Part shown: piece by piece, positions 6,017 through 11,350 of the stretch
Layout of the letters: every line of letters begins with the position of its first letter
Position numbering within the stretch: position 1 is the first letter of the stretch
From: Legionella longbeachae
GTDB taxonomy: Bacteria > Pseudomonadota > Gammaproteobacteria > Legionellales > Legionellaceae
DNA: 11,350 bases
Direction: 5' to 3'
Assembly: GCA_016191305.1 (NCBI GenBank)
Contig: JACPOX010000173.1
Coordinates: 1-11,350 of the forward strand
Notes under the pieces: generated by a model
The model's database searches: none
Told to the model about the DNA's origin: nothing
The model's input: the letters and a program-made list of their open reading frames with translations, nothing else
Position numbers and translations under genes: made by a program

Positions 6017-6781
6017 ATGGTATCAGCTACCAGTTTAAAAATACTTTTTGCTTTGTCAATTTTTATCGTCATTTTGATGGCGGGCTGGTATCCATTTAGA
6101 AAACGCATTAAAGAGGATAAGCATATTGATTTTCCAGTGGGAGAAACTCTAGCTACTGGCGTATTTTTAGGTGCAGGCTTGTTACATATGCTTCCTGAGG
6201 CAAGTTCTTTATTTAAAACCATGGGTTACAATTATCCATTCGCTTTTATTATTACTGGTGCCGTATTTCTGATTTTTCTCTGGTTCGAACATTTAGGTAA
6301 AGAACTCTATCATCACCATAATCATAATACAGAACATCCTGCTTTTGCTATTTTGGCCTGGATAATGCTCTCTGTACACTCAATCATGCTAGGGGCTGCC
6401 TTAGGATTGGCTCACTACAATTCTATGATTATCATGCTCTTTCTTGCTATTATTACCCACAAATGGGCTGAAAGTTTTGCAATAGCAGTACAATTAAATA
6501 AAAGTTCAATGAGCACAAATACCAGCATGATTTTCTTTATTTTATTTAGCTTGATGACTCCGATGGGTATCTATCTAGGTTGGTATTTTGGTCATGGTGT
6601 GGAAACAAACTCCATATTTGATCCCATTTTAATATCGGCTTCCGCAGGAACATTTCTTTATCTAGGCACACTGCATGGCTTGGAACGCTGTGTTCTAGTA
6701 GAACGTTGTTGCAATCTCAAAGATTTCAGTTTTGTGATTATTGGTTTTTCTCTTATGGCGATGGTAGCTATATATGTCTAA
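6017..6781 (+). CDS. ZIP family metal permease
   Basis: A 254-residue inner-membrane protein with about eight hydrophobic segments. ZIP transporters normally bring zinc, iron or manganese into the cytoplasm. The metal-site helices are clear: HSIMLGAALG (121-130, HSxxxGxxxG) in helix 4 and HKWAESFAIA (148-157, HKxxExxA) in helix 5. The helix 6 block SASAGTFLYLGTLHGLE (207-223) also fits the family. A histidine-rich loop, LYHHHNHNTEH (98-108), lies between helices 3 and 4, as in many ZIPs. The length is usual for bacterial members. The start is supported by AGGA six bases upstream (6007-6010). It lies 112 bases after the CDF gene on the same strand, so the two may be co-transcribed. No Zur box is recognisable in the gap. 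The metal cannot be determined from sequence; zinc is the likeliest. Confidence 0.93.
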   Translation: MVSATSLKILFALSIFIVILMAGWYPFRKRIKEDKHIDFPVGETLATGVFLGAGLLHMLPEASSLFKTMGYNYPFAFIITGAVFLIFLWFEHLGKELYHHHNHNTEHPAFAILAWIMLSVHSIMLGAALGLAHYNSMIIMLFLAIITHKWAESFAIAVQLNKSSMSTNTSMIFFILFSLMTPMGIYLGWYFGHGVETNSIFDPILISASAGTFLYLGTLHGLERCVLVERCCNLKDFSFVIIGFSLMAMVAIYV

Positions 6782-6814
6782 ATTTTTGCAAAAGCCAATT
6801 TCCTATGTTTCTAG

Positions 6815-6859
6815 GGTCTATTTACAATTCGACTCAAGAGGGTGAATTGTAAATAGACC
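6815..6859. repeat. Perfect 16-bp inverted repeat in the eno leader
   Basis: GGTCTATTTACAATTC at 6815-6830 is the exact reverse complement of 6844-6859, around a 13-base loop. It lies between the ZIP gene and eno, ending 35 bases before the eno ATG. There is no T-run after either arm on either strand, so it is not a standard terminator. It could be a weak or factor-dependent terminator of the ZIP transcript, a protein-binding site, or a hairpin in the eno leader. Confidence 0.7.
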
Positions 6860-6882
6860 ATAATAAAAAATATTCATAATAA

Positions 6883-8160
<1,278 letters not shown>

Positions 8161-8205
8161 ATTTAAGCAATTGAATTCATAAAGAGAAATTTTTGGTTTA
8201 AATTA

Positions 8206-8253
8206 TTAGGGTGTGTTGGGGAACAATTGTCAACACACCCTAATTGCTTTTTT
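8206..8253 (+). terminator. Intrinsic terminator of eno
   Basis: Perfect 13-base arms, TTAGGGTGTGTTG at 8206-8218 and CAACACACCCTAA at 8231-8243, around a 12-base loop, with T6 at 8248-8253 soon after. It lies 46 bases after the eno stop. Confidence 0.9.
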
Positions 8254-8308
8254 ATTTAAGGTAGCCTAGATAGAGCGCTGTGCGCGTAATCCAGGTACAT
8301 TTTCTTAG

Positions 8309-8328
8309 GTTGACGTCATGACGTGAAC
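8309..8328. repeat. Short palindrome between convergent genes
   Basis: ACGTCATGACGT at 8313-8324 is a perfect 12-base palindrome. GTT at 8309-8311 and AAC at 8326-8328 extend it to 20 bases with one G/G mismatch on each side. It lies after the eno terminator and beyond the stop of the minus-strand acyltransferase, so an operator role is not obvious. Confidence 0.35.
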
Positions 8329-8332
8329 GTTT

Positions 8333-8359
8333 ACTATTTTACTATTTTACTATTTTACT
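8333..8359. repeat. Tandem repeat, three ACTATTTT units plus a partial
   Basis: Three exact 8-base units at 8333-8340, 8341-8348 and 8349-8356 are followed by ACT. The repeat overlaps the last codons and the TAG stop (8350-8352) of the acyltransferase on the minus strand, where each unit reads AAAATAGT. Confidence 0.85.
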
Positions 8360-8907
8360 TGTGGATGATAATCAGGAATTTCCTTAGGATAACGCCCCTT
8401 AACGGTTCTAAAAAAATCAAGAAGGTGTGGGAAATCTTTTTCAATATCTCCTGTAGGCCAATAAGGCGGTTGAATCCGAATTTCCTTAAGCGAATAATCA
8501 AAACCTATCAGAACTAAGGGGAGTCCTGCCTTACAAGCAATATGATAAAAACCTTCTTTCCAACGAGTAACTGGGCTACGAGTACCTTCAGGAGTAATCG
8601 CAAGGCAAAATTCATCGCGAGAATCAAACATATTAACTACTTGATCAACTGTTTTGTTTTTTTTAGAACGATCAACTGGTGTGCCCCCTAAAACTTTTAA
8701 TAAAGGGCCTAAGGGAAAAAAGAAAAGCTGATTTTTGGCTATAAAATGTATTTTAACTCCCATCTCAAAACGAGCAAACAATCCCACAAGAAAATCCCAA
8801 TTACTAGTATGAGGAGCCACCACGACTAAATATTTTTTATCTTTTGGCAGTTCACCTACAATTTTCCAACCAAATAACTTTAAAATTAACCATCCGAATT
8901 TTTTCAT
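8350..8907 (-). CDS. PlsC-like lysophospholipid acyltransferase (small LPLAT family)
   Basis: A 185-residue protein of the glycerophospholipid acyltransferase superfamily, probably moving an acyl chain to a lysophospholipid or related acceptor at the inner membrane. The catalytic HxxxxD is H33-TSNW-D38 (APHTSNWDFLVG). The second block, GGTPVDRS, is at 74-81 and the PEGTR phosphate-binding block is at 106-110, followed by KEGFYHIACKAGLPLVLIGFD. These match PlsC motifs I to IV in order. It is shorter than PlsC of E. coli (about 245 residues) and lacks obvious transmembrane anchors beyond a hydrophobic N-terminus, so the acceptor is uncertain. I use the ATG at 8907 (MKKFGW); an in-frame TTG six bases upstream is possible. 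Neither has a clear ribosome site. It is convergent with eno and divergent from the membrane protein at 9036. Confidence 0.9.
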   Translation of the reverse strand: MKKFGWLILKLFGWKIVGELPKDKKYLVVVAPHTSNWDFLVGLFARFEMGVKIHFIAKNQLFFFPLGPLLKVLGGTPVDRSKKNKTVDQVVNMFDSRDEFCLAITPEGTRSPVTRWKEGFYHIACKAGLPLVLIGFDYSLKEIRIQPPYWPTGDIEKDFPHLLDFFRTVKGRYPKEIPDYHPQVK

Positions 8908-9035
8908 AATCAAAATTTATTATTATTTTTTGTAGTATATACAAATTGTTATTGAGATACACCTAAATAAATAATTAAATAAAATATTCTGGAGTTCAAT
9001 ATATATACTAAAATGATAGATATATAGGTGTAGCT

Positions 9036-9635
9036 ATGGAGTGCCACAATATGAAAAAACAAGATCCAGCACTTATTTTTTCCAATCCACGTTTACTAGC
9101 AGCTGTTTATTATGGTCTATTGTCTGTTGTTGGAACGATACTGATTAATGCTTTTCTCACAACCATTGGCATTGCAGAAATTGTTCCTCTTTTTCAAGCA
9201 ATTATTCTAGGAATGGTTGTAGCATCTATAACGGGAGCTTTATTTGGTGAACGAATTATTCATTGTCCACGCCCTTATAAAAGCAAAACTTTTTGGACAG
9301 GTTTTACAATGGTCATTTTATCCTTACCATTTTTTGATCTTGGTTTGGTGCTCTTTATGGATGTATCAGAAAAGTATTTACTGAAAATAACAAATTTCCA
9401 GGATCTCGTTTCGGCGTATTTTTTAGTACTAGGTTATAGTTATATTCTTTTTGGAATCTTACTTGCCATAGCTTCTGGCTTTGCATCTATGTATTTAAGA
9501 GGAAAACTATTGTACCATATCCTGAATACAGATAGAGAACAAAGCCACAGCTTACCTCGGTATATTAAACAAAAAAGGAAATCCACAGTCACCACTCCTA
9601 CAAAACCACGTACTTTGCAACATAAAAAAACTTGA
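9036..9635 (+). CDS. Integral membrane protein of unknown function, four predicted helices
   Basis: A 199-residue protein with hydrophobic segments at about residues 20-42, 50-70, 86-107 and 124-152, followed by a basic cytosolic-type tail (RYIKQKRKSTVTTPTKPRT, 175-193). I do not recognise the family. Two starts are plausible: ATG 9036, with AGG seven bases upstream, and ATG 9051 (MKKQDPALIF), with GGAG nine bases upstream. The second gives a more typical N-terminus and would shorten the protein to 194 residues. The upstream 120 bases are very AT-rich and contain TATACT at 9004-9009, a possible -10 with no good -35. The large repair gene starts 49 bases downstream on the same strand, so they may share a transcript. 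Confidence 0.8.
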   Translation: MECHNMKKQDPALIFSNPRLLAAVYYGLLSVVGTILINAFLTTIGIAEIVPLFQAIILGMVVASITGALFGERIIHCPRPYKSKTFWTGFTMVILSLPFFDLGLVLFMDVSEKYLLKITNFQDLVSAYFLVLGYSYILFGILLAIASGFASMYLRGKLLYHILNTDREQSHSLPRYIKQKRKSTVTTPTKPRTLQHKKT

Positions 9636-9684
9636 GTAAAATTTAAATTCTCTCTTCGGAGGTAACAGATCTTTTAGGATTTTT

Positions 9685-11350
9685 ATGCCTATAATTCATT
9701 TTAATAATAAAGAGCATCTTTTTCATCTGTTAACACAAAAAGCAGTTGTCCTTACTCCCAATAATCGACTTAGCGAATCCATTATTCAACAATATTTCAC
9801 TCACGGTGAGAGTCAAACCTTAGATAAACCACAATGTATGCCCTATGGCATTGCATTAATTAAAGCATATGAACATCTGCGTTTTATTACGCCACATGTT
9901 ACTCATCCCACATTGCTTAACGCAGCTCAATGCCAACAATTATGGCGTAATCTTATTAAATCTAAATCAAACATAACTTTCAGTGAAGGCTTACTCCAAT
10001 CAATAATCAGTGCCTGGGAACGCTGCCAACAATGGCAAATTCACCCAGAAGATCAAACATTCCACTACACAACACAAACACGACAATTTCAACAATGGTG
10101 GTTATTATTTGAAAAACGGTTAAAACAACAGCATTTAATCACTGAGTTTCAATTAATCCCCTATTTATTGAATGCAAACTGCTGTTTCTTTTCTCAACCT
10201 ATTGTTTGGCTATGTTTTGATGACTTTACCCCTCAACAATTAAGTCTGCAGGAGTATTTAGATAATAAAGGTTTGTCTCAATACCAATATGATCTTAAAG
10301 ATAAATTATCCAATACCCAAGTATTAGCAGCTCAGGATAGTAATGAGGAATATCAACAATTAATGGCTTGGCTGCATTTAAAAGTTGCAGAAGGTAACCA
10401 TCGTATTGGGGTCGTTGTTCCCAATCTCGAACAAGAATCACACGCCATACAAAGAATGTTGACGCATCATTTTGCACCTGAATTCTTTAATATTTCTTTA
10501 GGAGAACCACTGAGCCATTTCTCTTTAGTAGCCCATGCTTTGTCCTGGCTTAACCTGGATGATAGCTATTTAAATCCACATCAAGTCAATTTACTTTTGC
10601 AATCACCCTATCTGGAAGGTTCTAAAAAAGAATTTCTGGAACGTTCAGAATACTTGCAAGAAGCAAACTTACTTGAAAAACACATCATTCCAGTAAAAAA
10701 TTTAATCGAGGAATTCCGTAATTACGCTCCAATACTTGCAAAACTATTAAGTACTCTTGCCCCCTACCCTCAAGTAGCTACAATACAGGAGTGGATAGAG
10801 CTGTTTCAAGAGCGTTTAAATGCCTTGGGTTTTCCGGGAGAATATGGACTTAATTCAAAAAATTATCAATGTATTAATCGCTTTATAACACTCTTTGATG
10901 AACTAAGACAATTTGCATTACTCAGTTCTAGCTTTACTAAAACGGAGGCGTTAGAAACACTAGCTCATCTTACAGATAACACCATTTTTCAAGCGCAAAA
11001 AACCAATGCACCAATTCAAATTTCGGGTTTATTAGAAGCGTCAGGATGTGAGTTTGACAGTTTATGGGTTGTCGGCTTAACTGATCAATGTTTGCCTCAA
11101 AAAGTACATTTATCTGCCTTTATTCCACCCCAGCTACAACGTGACTTACATATGCCCCATAGCCTTCCTGCACGTGAATTGCAATTCGCCCGTAAAATAG
11201 TGCAACGTCTACAAAAAAGTGCTGACTCTATAATATTTAGTTATGCACAATTGCAAGGCGATAATCCAAATTTACCTTGCTCATTGATTACCAGTTTTCC
11301 AAAGTTTGAACTTCTGCCTATATATAAGGAATTACTACAAAATACTGATT
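9685..11350 (+). CDS. AddB/TIGR03623-type DNA repair protein, 3' end outside window
   Basis: An open frame of 555 codons from ATG 9685 to the window edge. The early segment VVLTPNNRLSESI (21-33) stands where AddB-like proteins have a helicase motif I, but lacks the GKT/S of a Walker A, so ATP binding there is unlikely. The segment GVVVPNLEQE (about 252-261) fits the next conserved strand. PIQISGLLEASGCEFDSLWV and GLTDQ (about 443-467) match the I-x-G-L-L-E-A-x-G-x-x-F-D-x-L-W-V-x-G-L-T-D signature of TIGR03623 'probable DNA repair protein'. Members are about 900 residues with a PD-(D/E)XK nuclease domain at the C-terminus, which would lie beyond the window. They are often next to a UvrD/AddA-like helicase and probably process DNA ends with it. 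The start is chosen from AGGA (9676-9679) five bases upstream; a stronger GGAGG at 9658-9662 is too far away. The encoded part has no frameshift or stop. Confidence 0.88.
   Translation, partial: MPIIHFNNKEHLFHLLTQKAVVLTPNNRLSESIIQQYFTHGESQTLDKPQCMPYGIALIKAYEHLRFITPHVTHPTLLNAAQCQQLWRNLIKSKSNITFSEGLLQSIISAWERCQQWQIHPEDQTFHYTTQTRQFQQWWLLFEKRLKQQHLITEFQLIPYLLNANCCFFSQPIVWLCFDDFTPQQLSLQEYLDNKGLSQYQYDLKDKLSNTQVLAAQDSNEEYQQLMAWLHLKVAEGNHRIGVVVPNLEQESHAIQRMLTHHFAPEFFNISLGEPLSHFSLVAHALSWLNLDDSYLNPHQVNLLLQSPYLEGSKKEFLERSEYLQEANLLEKHIIPVKNLIEEFRNYAPILAKLLSTLAPYPQVATIQEWIELFQERLNALGFPGEYGLNSKNYQCINRFITLFDELRQFALLSSSFTKTEALETLAHLTDNTIFQAQKTNAPIQISGLLEASGCEFDSLWVVGLTDQCLPQKVHLSAFIPPQLQRDLHMPHSLPARELQFARKIVQRLQKSADSIIFSYAQLQGDNPNLPCSLITSFPKFELLPIYKELLQNTD

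Noticed and set aside
6815..6859. Intrinsic terminator of the ZIP gene
   Set aside because: The stem is perfect, but neither strand has a T-run after it; on the plus strand an A-rich stretch follows.
8323..8517. 64-codon plus-strand frame downstream of eno
   Set aside because: It is antisense to the acyltransferase, whose C-terminal sequence fits the family in the other direction; it also starts inside the tandem repeat region.
10295..10477. 60-codon minus-strand frame
   Set aside because: Antisense within the DNA repair gene, with no support from start signals or composition.

Overview
The window looks like chromosomal DNA of a low-GC gammaproteobacterium, most likely a Legionella species. 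The housekeeping genes (YajQ, enolase, a PlsC-type acyltransferase, an AddB-like repair nuclease) are gammaproteobacterial in type. Three unrelated genes carry features typical of Legionella Dot/Icm effectors: an ankyrin-like protein with a C-terminal CaaX box, a protein with an acidic C-terminal E-block, and a histone-deacetylase-like protein with a basic tail. The species is not determined, and the genus is inferred from gene content, AT-richness and Legionella-like small proteins.

Layout. 1-413 (-): 5' part of yajQ, running off the left edge. 549-935 (+): small four-helix membrane protein, followed by a hairpin terminator. 1116-4407 (-): three separate minus-strand genes (1116-1910, 2069-2665, 2908-4407) with long gaps, strong individual ribosome sites and, for two of them, recognisable promoter elements. 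This is the accessory part of the window. 4408-4767: a 360-base gap with a 148-base nested palindrome. 4768-6781 (+): a CDF-type metal exporter followed by a ZIP-type metal permease, two zinc-family transporters of opposite expected direction. 6895-8160 (+): enolase, preceded by a perfect 16-bp inverted repeat and ended by a clear intrinsic terminator. 8350-8907 (-): PlsC-like acyltransferase convergent to eno. 9036-9635 (+): membrane protein of unknown function. 9685-11350 (+): 5' part of a large TIGR03623-type DNA repair protein, running off the right edge.

The most interesting part is 1116-4407. The 499-residue protein has every sequence block of the class II HDAC fold (HH, DVxxxDG, GWDSH, EGGY), but an Asn stands where the usual His metal ligand is expected. 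It also has a lysine-rich, nuclear-localisation-like tail. Next to it, the 198-residue ankyrin-like protein ends in CIIF, a host prenylation signal. The third ends in an acidic segment like Dot/Icm translocation signals. Together they suggest a small cluster of translocated effectors aimed at the host nucleus and host membranes. This is inference and has not been tested.
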